Source: an uncultured Lachnospiraceae bacterium
Lineage (GTDB): Bacteria > Bacillota > Clostridia > Lachnospirales > Lachnospiraceae
Assembly: GCA_937950565.1 (NCBI GenBank)
Contig: CALFCS010000169.1
Location: 1 to 27,807, forward strand
Direction of reading: 5' to 3'
Length of the DNA: 27,807 bases
The number at the start of each line of letters is the position of its first letter. Position 1 is the first letter of the stretch. The notes under the pieces were generated by a model. That model made no database searches. It saw only the letters and a list, made by a program, of their open reading frames with translations, and was not told where the DNA came from. Below, one piece after another: positions 8,511 through 16,838 of this stretch. The translations under genes were made by a program, and so were the position numbers.

Positions 8511-10586
8511 TTATTCCTCTGAAGCTCTCTTCGCTATTTCTGCTTCCTGAACGTCAGACGGAGCCTGCTCATAACGTGCAAATTCATATTCATATGTACC
8601 TCTTCCACCTGTCATGGAACGAAGTGTTGTACAATAACCGAAAACTCCCGTCATAGGTACGTCAGCCTCAATCACCTGACGGCCTCCGGCTATCGGATTC
8701 ATGCCAAGCACACGGCCGCGGCGCTTATTCAAATCTCCCATAACATCTCCTGTATACTCATCAGGAACCGTTACTTTAATAGAAGCAATCGGCTCTAAAA
8801 GTACCGGAGAAGCTTCCATGAAGCCCTTTTTAAATGCCTGAACCGTAGCTGTCTTAAATGCCATTTCAGAAGAATCAACCGGATGGTAAGAACCGTCATA
8901 AAGCACAGCCTTAACCCCGACAACCGGATATCCCGCCAATGGTCCCTTCAGAACAGACTCCTGAAGTCCTTTTTCTACTGCCGGGAAATAATTCTTCGGA
9001 ACAGCTCCGCCGACAACCTCTTCTTCAAAAACATATGGTGTATCCATATCCCCGGACGGCTCGAACCGCATCTTTACATGTCCATACTGTCCGTGTCCTC
9101 CGGACTGTTTCTTATATTTTGTATCTACATCTGATTTCTTCTTAATTGTCTCTCTGAATGCAACCTTTGGCGTCTCTAATGTAACCTCACATTTATATCT
9201 CTCCAGAAGCTTGCTCACTACAATTTCAAGATGCTGGTCTCCCATACCATAAATCAGTGACTGACGGTTCTCACTGTCATTGACTGCTTTCAGCGTGATA
9301 TCCTCTGCCATCATCTTCTGGATTGCCTGGGACACTTTATCTTCATCGCCTTTATTCTTCGTTACATACTTCATATATGTATATGGTTTGGAGTAATCCG
9401 TTTTTCCATACAGAACAGGAACAGCCTTCGTAGACAATGTATTTCCTGTCTTTGTATTTGCAAGCTTTGCGATTGCTCCGATATCTCCCGCAAACAGCTC
9501 GCTTACTTCTACCGGTTTGTTGCCAATCATTGTATAAATTTTTCCAAGCTTCTCATCTGTCTCTGTCTCCGGATTATAAAGAGTATCTTCCCCCTTCAGA
9601 ACTCCGGAACATACCTTAATAAAGGAATATTTTCCGATAAACGGGTCAACCATTGTCTTAAATACGTATGCAGACTTCGATTTTGCGAAATCATAATTTG
9701 CTTCATAAATCTCATTTGTCTTGCGGTTAATACCTGCACATTCTCTCCAGTCAGGACTTGGGAAGAATCTTACAATATCTGACAGCAGATTCGCAACACC
9801 CTGTGCCTGAATATTAGAACCCATCGCTACCGGAACGATACTTCCCTCCATAACCTCTGTACGCATCGCCGCACGGATTTCTTCTACAGAGAATTCCTCT
9901 CCGGCAAAATATCTTTCCATATATTCATCACTGATTTCAGCAACTGCCTCTAACAGCTTTTCCCGATACATCTCCAGATTCGGCTTACAATAATCCGGAA
10001 TCTCACATTCCTCTCTCTGACCAACTCCGGTATAACGTCTTCCGGCATTCTTAATAATGTTTACATATCCTACCAGCTTTTCATTCTCACGGATCGGCTG
10101 GAAATGCGGTGCGATCACTTTACCATAGCGGTCTGTCAGATCCTGCACAACCTGACGGAAGCTTGCATCATCCACGTCCATCTCCGTCACATAAATCATT
10201 CTTGGAAGGTTGTACTTATCACACAGCTCCCATGCTTTTTCTGTACCTACCTCAACGCCCGCTTTACCGGATACTACGATAACAGCCGCATCTGCCGCAC
10301 TGACTGCCTCTTCCACTTCTCCTACGAAATCAAAATATCCCGGTGTATCCAGTATATTGATCTTTGCCTTCTCCCATTCTACAGGAATCAATGTCGTGCT
10401 GATTGAAAAACCACGCTTCTGTTCTTCTTTATCAAAATCACTAATCGTATTCTTGTCAGATATCTTTCCCATACGATTGGTTGCTCCTGATACATATGCC
10501 ATTGCTTCTGCAAGACTTGTCTTTCCGCTTCCACCGTGTCCTAACAGGACCACATTTCTAATCTCGTCCGTTCTATAAACTTTCAT
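8511..10586 (-). CDS. Elongation factor G-like GTPase (EF-G paralogue)
   Basis: A 691-residue translational GTPase with the full EF-G domain order: G domain (about 1-270), domain II, domain III, domain IV (RETI...KKQSGGHGQYGHV) and domain V ending GRGTYEYEFARYEQAP. Motifs: G1 GHGGSGKT (16-23), switch I RGFSISTT (58-65), G3 DTPG (80-83). The G4 motif reads TEMD where NKxD is expected. The divergent GHGGSGKTSLAEA start marks the secondary EF-G-like subfamily, not the main fusA beside rpsL/rpsG. I chose the ATG at 10584-10586 because AAGGAGG precedes it. The longer open frame up to 10688 runs through the promoter. It stands alone with its own promoter and terminator. Confidence 0.93.
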   Translation of the reverse strand: MKVYRTDEIRNVVLLGHGGSGKTSLAEAMAYVSGATNRMGKISDKNTISDFDKEEQKRGFSISTTLIPVEWEKAKINILDTPGYFDFVGEVEEAVSAADAAVIVVSGKAGVEVGTEKAWELCDKYNLPRMIYVTEMDVDDASFRQVVQDLTDRYGKVIAPHFQPIRENEKLVGYVNIIKNAGRRYTGVGQREECEIPDYCKPNLEMYREKLLEAVAEISDEYMERYFAGEEFSVEEIRAAMRTEVMEGSIVPVAMGSNIQAQGVANLLSDIVRFFPSPDWRECAGINRKTNEIYEANYDFAKSKSAYVFKTMVDPFIGKYSFIKVCSGVLKGEDTLYNPETETDEKLGKIYTMIGNKPVEVSELFAGDIGAIAKLANTKTGNTLSTKAVPVLYGKTDYSKPYTYMKYVTKNKGDEDKVSQAIQKMMAEDITLKAVNDSENRQSLIYGMGDQHLEIVVSKLLERYKCEVTLETPKVAFRETIKKKSDVDTKYKKQSGGHGQYGHVKMRFEPSGDMDTPYVFEEEVVGGAVPKNYFPAVEKGLQESVLKGPLAGYPVVGVKAVLYDGSYHPVDSSEMAFKTATVQAFKKGFMEASPVLLEPIASIKVTVPDEYTGDVMGDLNKRRGRVLGMNPIAGGRQVIEADVPMTGVFGYCTTLRSMTGGRGTYEYEFARYEQAPSDVQEAEIAKRASEE

Positions 10587-10627
10587 ATACTCGCTGCCTC
10601 CTTGCGTTAGTAAAATCTCATGTGTAT

Positions 10628-10656
10628 ATTGTACTAAAAAAATAAGCCGATTACAA
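10628..10656 (-). promoter_or_regulatory. Promoter of the EF-G-like gene
   Basis: Minus-strand -35 TTGTAA (10651-10656) and -10 TACAAT (10628-10633) with a 17-base spacer. The predicted start near 10621 gives a leader of about 35 bases, and rules out the upstream in-frame ATG at 10688. Confidence 0.65.
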
Positions 10657-10694
10657 CTCTTTTGTGCAATCTTTCTAATAAACATCACTTTTAC

Positions 10695-10742
10695 ACTTTA
10701 AAGTAATGTAGTGTTGACAAAAAAGGAAAGAACAGATAAAAT
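10695..10742 (+). promoter_or_regulatory. Promoter of tyrA-aroA with an upstream palindrome
   Basis: A consensus -35 TTGACA (10714-10719) and -10 TAAAAT (10737-10742) are separated by 17 bases. Ten bases upstream of the -35 box is a perfect 10-base palindrome ACTTTAAAGT (10695-10704), loosely extended by TACA and TGTA arms. The palindrome could be a regulator site for the aromatic amino acid operon, or for the divergent EF-G-like gene; this is inference. Confidence 0.75.
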
Positions 10743-10768
10743 ATGAAAAGGACAAAAGGAGGATTCAA

Positions 10769-11863
10769 ATGAGACAAAAAATCGGCTTTATCGGTCTCGG
10801 ATTAATCGGCGGTTCCATTGCCCGGGCAATCCGCCAGTATTATCCGGATTATGAAATTATAGCTTTTGACAAAAATAAAGAAGCACTTGCACTTGCGACA
10901 CAGGAATCTGTCATTGATGTGGCGGCAACTACAATTGATAATAACTTTTATCACTGCAATTATATTTTCCTGTGTGCGCCTGTTGCCTGCAACTCTGCAT
11001 ATTTAAAACAAATAAAGGACTATCTGAATGAAGACTGTATTCTTACAGATGTGGGAAGTGTAAAGACCAACATTCACAAGGAGGTCACCAGACTTGGCAT
11101 GGAATCTTCTTTTATCGGAGGCCATCCTATGGCAGGCTCTGAGAAAAGCGGCTATGCCAATTCCAAAGCCATGCTGATTGAAAATGCTTACTATATACTA
11201 ACACCTTCCGCATCCGTATCACAGGACAAGGTAGAACGGTATCAGGATTTTGTATCCAGCCTGAAGGCTCTCCCCGTCATTTTGGATTACGAGGAGCATG
11301 ACTATATTACCGGTACGATTAGTCATCTGCCGCATATCATTGCGTCCACTCTCGTAAATTTTGTCCGTGATACAGATGACAAAGATGAATTAATGAAACA
11401 GCTTGCCGCCGGGGGCTTCAAGGATATTACAAGAATTGCATCATCCTCCCCGACCATGTGGCAGCATATCTGCCTGAAGAATCAGGAAAATATTTCCCGA
11501 ATTCTTGAGCAATACATTACATCCTTAAATAAAATGAAAAGCTTTATTGACCAGGGCGACGAACAGGCAATCTATCAATGGTTCGATGCTTCCAGAAATT
11601 ACCGCAATTCAATTCCAGATTCGTCTGCGGGTCCGATCAAGAAAGCATTTGCCGTCTATTGTGATATTATTGACGAAGCCGGAGGAATCGCTGCCATCGC
11701 AACCATTCTTGCATCTAACGGCATTAATATCAAAAACATTGGCATCATTCATAACAGAGAATTTGAAGAAGGGGTTCTGCGTATTGAATTCTACGACGAG
11801 GCTTCCTCCGGGAAAGCGGCGGAATTATTGCAGAAATTCAGGTATATTGTCTATGAGCGTTAA
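10769..11863 (+). CDS. tyrA: Prephenate dehydrogenase with C-terminal ACT domain
   Basis: A cytoplasmic enzyme converting prephenate to 4-hydroxyphenylpyruvate in tyrosine synthesis, 364 residues. The Rossmann NAD motif GLGLIGGS lies at 9-16. The family block GGHPMAGSEKSGY is at 117-129, and the catalytic-type histidine region SHLPH is at 185-189. Residues about 294-362 form an ACT domain (VYCDIIDEAGGIAAIATIL), the usual site for feedback control by tyrosine. The AAAGGAGG site sits at ideal distance from the ATG. The stop codon lies 11 bases inside aroA, so the two are one transcript and probably coupled in translation. Confidence 0.96.
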   Translation: MRQKIGFIGLGLIGGSIARAIRQYYPDYEIIAFDKNKEALALATQESVIDVAATTIDNNFYHCNYIFLCAPVACNSAYLKQIKDYLNEDCILTDVGSVKTNIHKEVTRLGMESSFIGGHPMAGSEKSGYANSKAMLIENAYYILTPSASVSQDKVERYQDFVSSLKALPVILDYEEHDYITGTISHLPHIIASTLVNFVRDTDDKDELMKQLAAGGFKDITRIASSSPTMWQHICLKNQENISRILEQYITSLNKMKSFIDQGDEQAIYQWFDASRNYRNSIPDSSAGPIKKAFAVYCDIIDEAGGIAAIATILASNGINIKNIGIIHNREFEEGVLRIEFYDEASSGKAAELLQKFRYIVYER

Positions 11864-13178
11864 ATCAATTATAAGAAAAACAGGGCTTCGGGGCGAAATC
11901 TATATTCCCGGAGACAAATCCATTTCACACCGTTCCGTTATGTTTGGCTCTCTTTCCCTTGGAACGACTGAAATCACGAATTTTTTAGAGGGCGCAGACT
12001 GTCTGTCTACCATTGACTGTTTCCGGAAGATGGGAGTCGCAATTGAGGAAACACCGCATGCAATTCTCGTACACGGCAAAGGTATGCACGGCCTTAGCGC
12101 TCCTGACAGCATATTAAATGTAGGAAACAGTGGCACTACTACCCGGCTGATGGCAGGAATCCTTTCCGGGCAAAATTTTTCTTCTGTTATGTCCGGAGAT
12201 GAATCCCTGAACTCCCGCCCTATGGGCCGTATCATGACACCGTTGAATCTGATGGGCGCAAAGATAACCAGTATAAATGGAAATAATTGTGCGCCTCTTC
12301 GCATTGAGCCGGGAAAGCTTCACGGAATTTCCTACCAGTCACCGGTCGCTTCGGCGCAGGTAAAATCAGCAATTCTGCTTGCCGGATTATATGCGGACGG
12401 TAAGACTTCGGTAACTGAGCCTGCTCTTTCCAGAAATCATACAGAACTGATGCTAAAAAGCTTCGGAGCCTCTGTTACATCTAAGGTAAATACAGATGGA
12501 AGCGCTACGGCAGACATCCTTCCCTGTAAAGAATTATACGGACAGAAAATCTGCGTGCCGGGAGACATTTCCTCCGCGGCATACTTTATCGCTGCCGCTG
12601 CCCTTGCACCAGATTCTGAGCTTTTGATTAAAAATGTAGGAATTAATCCCACACGTGCAGGATTCCTTGAAGTATGCAAAGCTATGGGCGTTGATTTTAC
12701 GCTTCTTAACCAGTCAGTTCAAGGCGGCGAACCACGTGCAGATATTCTCGTACGCACAAGCAATCTAAAAGGAACGGTTATTGAAGGCAGCATCATTCCG
12801 ACACTAATTGATGAAATCCCTATGATTGCGGTTATGGCAGCCTGTGCCGAAGGAACCACCATTATCAGAGACGCGGCGGAATTAAAAGTAAAGGAAACAA
12901 ACCGAATCGATACAGTAACTGCCGGACTTAGCGCCATGGGTGTAAATATTACTCCGACAGATGACGGGATGATCATCGAAGGGGCAGGAGTCCCGTCCGG
13001 GAGTTATACACCGCTACACGGCGCGCAGATTGACAGCTTCCTCGACCACCGCATCGCTATGTCCTTTGCCGTTGCAGGTCTTGTGGCTGACGGTGAAACG
13101 GTCATCCGGGACAGCCAGTGTGTAGATGTCTCTTATCCATCCTTCTTCGCCACACTGGATAGTTGCTGCAATAATTGA
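11853..13178 (+). CDS. aroA: 3-phosphoshikimate 1-carboxyvinyltransferase (EPSP synthase)
   Basis: Joins shikimate-3-phosphate and phosphoenolpyruvate in the shikimate pathway. The true protein is 441 residues starting MSVKSIIRK at 11853; the same frame is open 306 bases further upstream, but that part lies within tyrA. Substrate-binding motifs: PGDKSISHRS (19-28), GNSGTTTRLM (91-100), SLNSRPMGR (118-126), the catalytic-type LIDEIPM (318-324), KETNR (347-351) and DHRIAMS (398-404). The SGTTTRL and RPMGR forms fit the class II EPSP synthases rather than the NAGTAMRP type. It overlaps tyrA by 11 bases and has only a weak Shine-Dalgarno site, which supports coupling. Only a weak AT-rich hairpin with a T-run (13211-13230) follows. 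Confidence 0.96.
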   Translation: MSVKSIIRKTGLRGEIYIPGDKSISHRSVMFGSLSLGTTEITNFLEGADCLSTIDCFRKMGVAIEETPHAILVHGKGMHGLSAPDSILNVGNSGTTTRLMAGILSGQNFSSVMSGDESLNSRPMGRIMTPLNLMGAKITSINGNNCAPLRIEPGKLHGISYQSPVASAQVKSAILLAGLYADGKTSVTEPALSRNHTELMLKSFGASVTSKVNTDGSATADILPCKELYGQKICVPGDISSAAYFIAAAALAPDSELLIKNVGINPTRAGFLEVCKAMGVDFTLLNQSVQGGEPRADILVRTSNLKGTVIEGSIIPTLIDEIPMIAVMAACAEGTTIIRDAAELKVKETNRIDTVTAGLSAMGVNITPTDDGMIIEGAGVPSGSYTPLHGAQIDSFLDHRIAMSFAVAGLVADGETVIRDSQCVDVSYPSFFATLDSCCNN

Positions 13179-13239
13179 TAAAACAACGACATGCCTCAAA
13201 ATAAATACTTATATTTAAAATATATTTTTTTGTATTGTA

Positions 13240-13268
13240 TTTACTCTTTCTATTATTAATGATAAAAT
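13240..13268 (+). promoter_or_regulatory. Promoter of the small anchored protein
   Basis: -35 TTTACT (13240-13245) and -10 TAAAAT (13263-13268) with a 17-base spacer, 33 bases before the ATG at 13301. Confidence 0.55.
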
Positions 13269-13300
13269 AATAAAAAAACAGAGAAAGCGAGGCGAAAATT

Positions 13301-13708
13301 ATGAAAAAGAAACTAAAAATAGCAGGTGTAATCCTCCTTCTTTTAACAATTGGAACTCTAATCTGGTATCTTGTTCCCACGCGACTCTGCAAGATTGATG
13401 CACAGCAAGTAGAACGAATCACGATTTTCGATGGTTTCAGAGGAACTAAGCTGGATTTTACCGACTCTGAAACTATAACGTATCTGATTGACAACTGGAA
13501 TTCTACCTCTATAAGAAAGAAGAAACTATTAGTGCTGCCCATGGGTGGTTTTCAGTTTAGCACAACCATTTATCTGAAATCCGGAAAGACAAAAGATTTT
13601 ACGATTCAGACAGAAGATGCTGTGAAAACCGAAATTTGGAGCTATGAATGTGTGAAAGGAAATTTATGTTATGAATATATAGATGAACTGTCAAAAGCTG
13701 CCAGATAA
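13301..13708 (+). CDS. Small membrane-anchored extracytoplasmic protein, unknown function
   Basis: A 135-residue protein with a Lys-rich start and one hydrophobic segment (about 6-25), which predicts an N-terminal anchor or uncleaved signal. The remaining 110 residues look like a small beta-rich domain (for example VERITIFDGFRGTKLDF and FQFSTTIYLKSGKTKDF). No lipobox is present at the right place. I do not recognise a family. It has its own promoter and a strong terminator, so it is likely a single-gene transcript. The ribosome binding site is modest (GCGAGG). Confidence 0.75.
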   Translation: MKKKLKIAGVILLLLTIGTLIWYLVPTRLCKIDAQQVERITIFDGFRGTKLDFTDSETITYLIDNWNSTSIRKKKLLVLPMGGFQFSTTIYLKSGKTKDFTIQTEDAVKTEIWSYECVKGNLCYEYIDELSKAAR

Positions 13709-13728
13709 AAGAAAATTTCTGTATATTA

Positions 13729-13756
13729 AAGCACCACCCAATACGGAGTGGTGCTT
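13729..13756. terminator. Bidirectional terminator between the small anchored protein and hicB
   Basis: AAGCACCAC (13729-13737) pairs with GTGGTGCTT (13748-13756) around a 10-base loop, with T-rich sequence after it on the plus strand. It lies between two convergent genes and could serve both. Confidence 0.75.
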
Positions 13757-13801
13757 ATTGTTATGCTGATTTTATAATTCCGGCTCTGCTGAACATCTGC
13801 T

Positions 13802-14203
13802 TTATCTGCTTATATTCAATTTTGCCATAAGCGCTTCCTGTAAAACCTGCGAAAAGTTCACTCCTACAGACACTGCCTCTTCATTCAGCCATTCAGGTAT
13901 AGTCAGTGTCTTCTTTACTGCTCTATTGTTGTGTATTTTAGCATACTCAATTGTATCACATGCTATATAATTCACAAACTCTCCTTCTTTGATCTCCACT
14001 TTACCTGCTTCAGACGGTTCCGGAATCATATTTCCTTCCTTTTCTTCGTCATAAAGATAAAATGCAAGAACATCTTGTGCCATTACAATCGCATCCTGCA
14101 AATCATCCCCACAAGTATAGCACCCTTCTAAATCAGGAAAGAATACAGAATAACTTCCCTTTTCCTCTGGTGAAAAAACTGCTGGATATACATATTTTGC
14201 CAT
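13802..14203 (-). CDS. hicB: HicB-family antitoxin
   Basis: A 133-residue antitoxin of a type II toxin-antitoxin pair. The N-terminal half has the HicB fold signature (YPAVFSPEE, SVFFPDLEGCYTCGDDLQDA, then a helix). The C-terminal part (about 97-131, VKKTLTIPEWLNEEAVSVG) looks like a ribbon-helix-helix DNA-binding domain, which would let HicB repress its own promoter. A perfect AAAGGAGGT site precedes the ATG. The gene follows hicA after 36 bases, the toxin-first order common for this family. Confidence 0.93.
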   Translation of the reverse strand: MAKYVYPAVFSPEEKGSYSVFFPDLEGCYTCGDDLQDAIVMAQDVLAFYLYDEEKEGNMIPEPSEAGKVEIKEGEFVNYIACDTIEYAKIHNNRAVKKTLTIPEWLNEEAVSVGVNFSQVLQEALMAKLNISR

Positions 14204-14239
14204 CTTCTATTGACCTCCTTTATGCTAAAGGATGCTGTC

Positions 14240-14425
14240 TTATTTAAGCCCTGCATCCCTTAAAATCCTATTTGCCGTTCCAGTCGGAATCTCCTTACTT
14301 CCATGTCTTGGAATGCGGATATCCTTTCCAGTCAGGTTACTGTGCCATTTATCATGTTCCTTACCATGTTCAACAAAAACACAATTATTCTTCTTAAGTA
14401 TTTTAACAAGTTCTGATGTTTTCAT
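14240..14425 (-). CDS. hicA: HicA-family mRNA interferase toxin
   Basis: A 61-residue toxin of the dsRNA-binding-like HicA fold that cleaves mRNA on ribosomes or free transcripts. Family features are MKTSELVKILKKNN, the GKEHDKWHS strand and IPRHGSKEIPTGTANRIL; the His in RHGSKE is the expected catalytic residue. Length is normal. It starts after a GGGGG-type ribosome binding site and has a very strong promoter overlapped by inverted repeats. Confidence 0.94.
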   Translation of the reverse strand: MKTSELVKILKKNNCVFVEHGKEHDKWHSNLTGKDIRIPRHGSKEIPTGTANRILRDAGLK

Positions 14426-14447
14426 TACATCCCCCTTTCACGGTTTT

Positions 14448-14502
14448 ATCATAGCACGTGTTTGCACGTATGTCAACAGAAGGTATACGAATTTACACGT
14501 AT
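14448..14502 (-). promoter_or_regulatory. hicA-hicB promoter with two operator-like inverted repeats
   Basis: On the minus strand, a perfect -35 TTGACA (14471-14476) and a -10 TATGAT (14448-14453) are spaced by 17 bases. An inverted repeat ACGTGTTTGCACGT (14456-14469) fills the spacer. A second, ATACG-N8-CGTAT (14485-14502), lies just upstream of the -35. The two sites share an ACGTG(T/C)AAA(T/C) core, fitting cooperative autorepression by the RHH domain of HicB. Confidence 0.8.
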
Positions 14503-14753
14503 TTTCAAGTAATTCTATTCGCCTTCCGAATCCTTATCCTTCGGCTGTGGCAAGCCGTCTCCCAACTTGTTCAGTGGTGGTACGGATTAAGAAAATTAAA
14601 AATGTGCATAAAAATACCACCAGCTGTTATGGCTAGTGGTTGAAAATACATATATTCTATTTGCCAGCAAACAAGAAGCTGTTTGGCAGGCGTACCATTC
14701 TCCTGCGTCTCTCGGTTTGTTAGTCTCCACTATATAGTCCGGATTCTCCCTTC
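14503..14753. other. Gene-poor stretch between hicA and the SpoIIE-like gene
   Basis: About 250 bases without a convincing gene. It holds the operon terminator at 14616-14640, a possible hairpin around 14662-14690 (GCCA/TGGC arms) and a 26-codon minus-strand open frame (14571-14651) that has no ribosome binding site. The open frames on both strands are protein-like but short and broken, so a decayed gene or intergenic repeat is possible. Confidence 0.35.
14616..14640 (-). terminator. Terminator at the end of the RiPP operon
   Basis: ACCACCAGC (14616-14624) pairs with GCTAGTGGT (14632-14640) with a 7-base loop. The single mismatch is a G-U pair in the minus-strand RNA, and that RNA ends in A then five U's. 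It lies about 110 bases after the SpoIIE-like stop codon. Confidence 0.65.
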
Positions 14754-16838
14754 CTATAAACCTCTATCGAATGCCCGTTTTATGCTTAATATATTTCTGC
14801 CTTCTGTATATTCATATGAGATGTCATCCACACTGCTTTTAACTATGTATATGCCGAGACCGCCTATTTCTCGCTCCTGTGCGGAAAGGCTTGTATCCGG
14901 ATCTTCTTTTTCAAGCGGATTGTACGGTATCCCATAATCCGTGAATGTAATGACTGCTGCCAACGTCTTTTCCTGTACCACCTTAACCCCGACCGTCACA
15001 TCGCCCGTTTCCTGTGGATAGGCATAATATGCGATATTGCCGAACAATTCGTCGATAATAATGTTAATCTGCATCATCGTTTTATAGGGACAGCCATATC
15101 TTCTAAGTCTGCTGTTTATATATTCCGTCACTTTATCAAGATTGCCTATATCTGCAGGCACCGTGATTTCATCCTTGTCTTCCTTATTGTATATATCCAT
15201 ATGCGGCACACTCTTCCTCATATAATAAAAAGAAAGCATTGTTATGTCATCAAACTGAGGCGCATCACCGACAAATTCATCAATGTCCCCTTTTACAGCC
15301 GCCACTGTCTCCTGTGGTTCCATACTGACAGTTTTGTTTAATGCCGACAGCATCCTGTCTGTTCCGTACAGTTCATTTTTCGCATTCGTCGCTTCGGCAA
15401 CTCCATCCGTATACAGAAATAACCTGTCTCCCGGTTCCAGTTTCATCTCATACTCTTTATAAGAGACGTTTTCTAGTCCGGCCATGACAAATCCGTGATT
15501 TTCCTTCACCAGTTCATACACTCCACCGTCACGCATAACGGCGGCATATTCATGCCCTGCATTAATATAAATCATCTGTCCTGTCGATATCGTCAGTATA
15601 CCGAGCCATACGGTTACGAACATCCCCGCATCATTATTCTCGCACAGCTGCCTATTGACTTTTTCGGCAATTTCTCCGGCTGCAATACCACTAAGCGCAG
15701 AATTTTTCAACAAGGTCTTTGCAATAACCATAAAAAGGGCAGCCGGAACCCCTTTTCCTGATACATCAGCCATCACCATTACAAGATGGTCTTCATCGGT
15801 CAGAAAATAATCGTAGAAATCGCCGCCCACTTCCTTTGCCGGCATCATTGTGGCATACATCTCAAACTCATCCCTGCCTGGAAATGCTGGAAATACACAT
15901 GGCAGCATGTCCTTCTGAATCTTCGTCGCAATGTTTAACTCCGTTCCAATTCTCTCCTTTTCAGCCGTAACTACAGTAAGGTTCGTAATATAATTCCTTA
16001 TATCTGACTCCATGCGGGCGATTGCCTCTGCCAGGGTTCCGATTTCATCTTTATTTCGAATCTGGTCAAGAAAGCTTTCTGTAGAGGCGGATCCATCATC
16101 GCCGCTCTCCCTCTCAACAAAATTCTTTGCCTCCTTCGTAATCCTAAGCACAGGTTTAATCATAACCCTGTATGTATAGAGTATATAGATTACCGAACAA
16201 AATGCTACAACGATCAGTGTCGCTGCCAGCACAACAAGAACATAATGTCCCCTTGCCTGCTGCAACGTACTCATAGCCTTCTCGACACAGAGCATCGCTA
16301 CGATTTCCCCCTTCGAATCATATATGGGGACTGCCGCCGTAGTATGAGGCCCAAATTTTTCCGAATAAGAATAAAAATAATTGTCCACTCTTTTTCCGGT
16401 TGTCATAATTGTCTTTACGGAATCCGCATATTCCTCACGGATATCCCTGGACACGTCCAGCAGCTGATACGGGGGAATTTCACTATTCGGACTGCAGGCA
16501 TCAAATACATACGTCAGCGTCCGGTAATCCTTTTTGTCAACGGAAGCGACATACAGATACCTTGCTTCCATTGTTAGCAGCAGCCTATCAAGTTTTTCCT
16601 TTGTCTCTTTATATGCATCGTCCTTGATACCCGTTTCAAGGTACGTTGTTATACGGTCACCGTCCACATATCCGCGGGCCGTATATGCAATATTATATGC
16701 CATGTCATTATACTGTTTTTCCAGCACCGCAGTGAACTCCCCATAGCCGATAAAACATGCCAGCGCACAAATGACTGCTGCCACGATCAGCAGACTGGAC
16801 GTAAATTTAACGGTCAGTCCGGGAGATATTTTCTTCAT
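14754..16838 (-). CDS. Membrane sensor with HAMP, PP2C (SpoIIE-type) phosphatase and HATPase (RsbW-type) domains
   Basis: A 694-residue signalling protein. Membrane segments at about 10-32 and 199-222 enclose an extracytoplasmic sensor region of some 165 residues. A HAMP linker (223-285) and a short coiled coil follow. The PP2C/SpoIIE phosphatase (about 325-540) keeps its metal-binding acidic residues: GGDFYD (338-343), ADVSGKG (357-363), YTDGV (476-480) and FDD (529-531). The C-terminal domain (555-692) is a GHKL kinase of the anti-sigma type: DELFGN (596-601), DYGIP (634-638) and GGLGIYIVK (659-667). Such domains phosphorylate, and PP2C domains dephosphorylate, STAS proteins. A STAS gene lies in the same operon. 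The start overlaps the GH3 gene by four bases. Confidence 0.92.
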   Translation of the reverse strand: MKKISPGLTVKFTSSLLIVAAVICALACFIGYGEFTAVLEKQYNDMAYNIAYTARGYVDGDRITTYLETGIKDDAYKETKEKLDRLLLTMEARYLYVASVDKKDYRTLTYVFDACSPNSEIPPYQLLDVSRDIREEYADSVKTIMTTGKRVDNYFYSYSEKFGPHTTAAVPIYDSKGEIVAMLCVEKAMSTLQQARGHYVLVVLAATLIVVAFCSVIYILYTYRVMIKPVLRITKEAKNFVERESGDDGSASTESFLDQIRNKDEIGTLAEAIARMESDIRNYITNLTVVTAEKERIGTELNIATKIQKDMLPCVFPAFPGRDEFEMYATMMPAKEVGGDFYDYFLTDEDHLVMVMADVSGKGVPAALFMVIAKTLLKNSALSGIAAGEIAEKVNRQLCENNDAGMFVTVWLGILTISTGQMIYINAGHEYAAVMRDGGVYELVKENHGFVMAGLENVSYKEYEMKLEPGDRLFLYTDGVAEATNAKNELYGTDRMLSALNKTVSMEPQETVAAVKGDIDEFVGDAPQFDDITMLSFYYMRKSVPHMDIYNKEDKDEITVPADIGNLDKVTEYINSRLRRYGCPYKTMMQINIIIDELFGNIAYYAYPQETGDVTVGVKVVQEKTLAAVITFTDYGIPYNPLEKEDPDTSLSAQEREIGGLGIYIVKSSVDDISYEYTEGRNILSIKRAFDRGL

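Noticed and set aside
10587..10688. N-terminal extension of the EF-G-like protein (start at 10688)
   Set aside because: It would run across the predicted promoter, lacks a ribosome binding site, and the family start MKVYRTDEIRNVVLLGHGG follows a strong AAGGAGG.
11547..11852. 102-codon N-terminal extension of AroA
   Set aside because: It lies within tyrA in another frame and has no EPSP synthase character. The family start is at 11853.
14571..14651. 26-codon minus-strand open frame starting MYFQPLAITAGG
   Set aside because: There is no ribosome binding site, and it overlaps the operon terminator. Kept only as a possible remnant.
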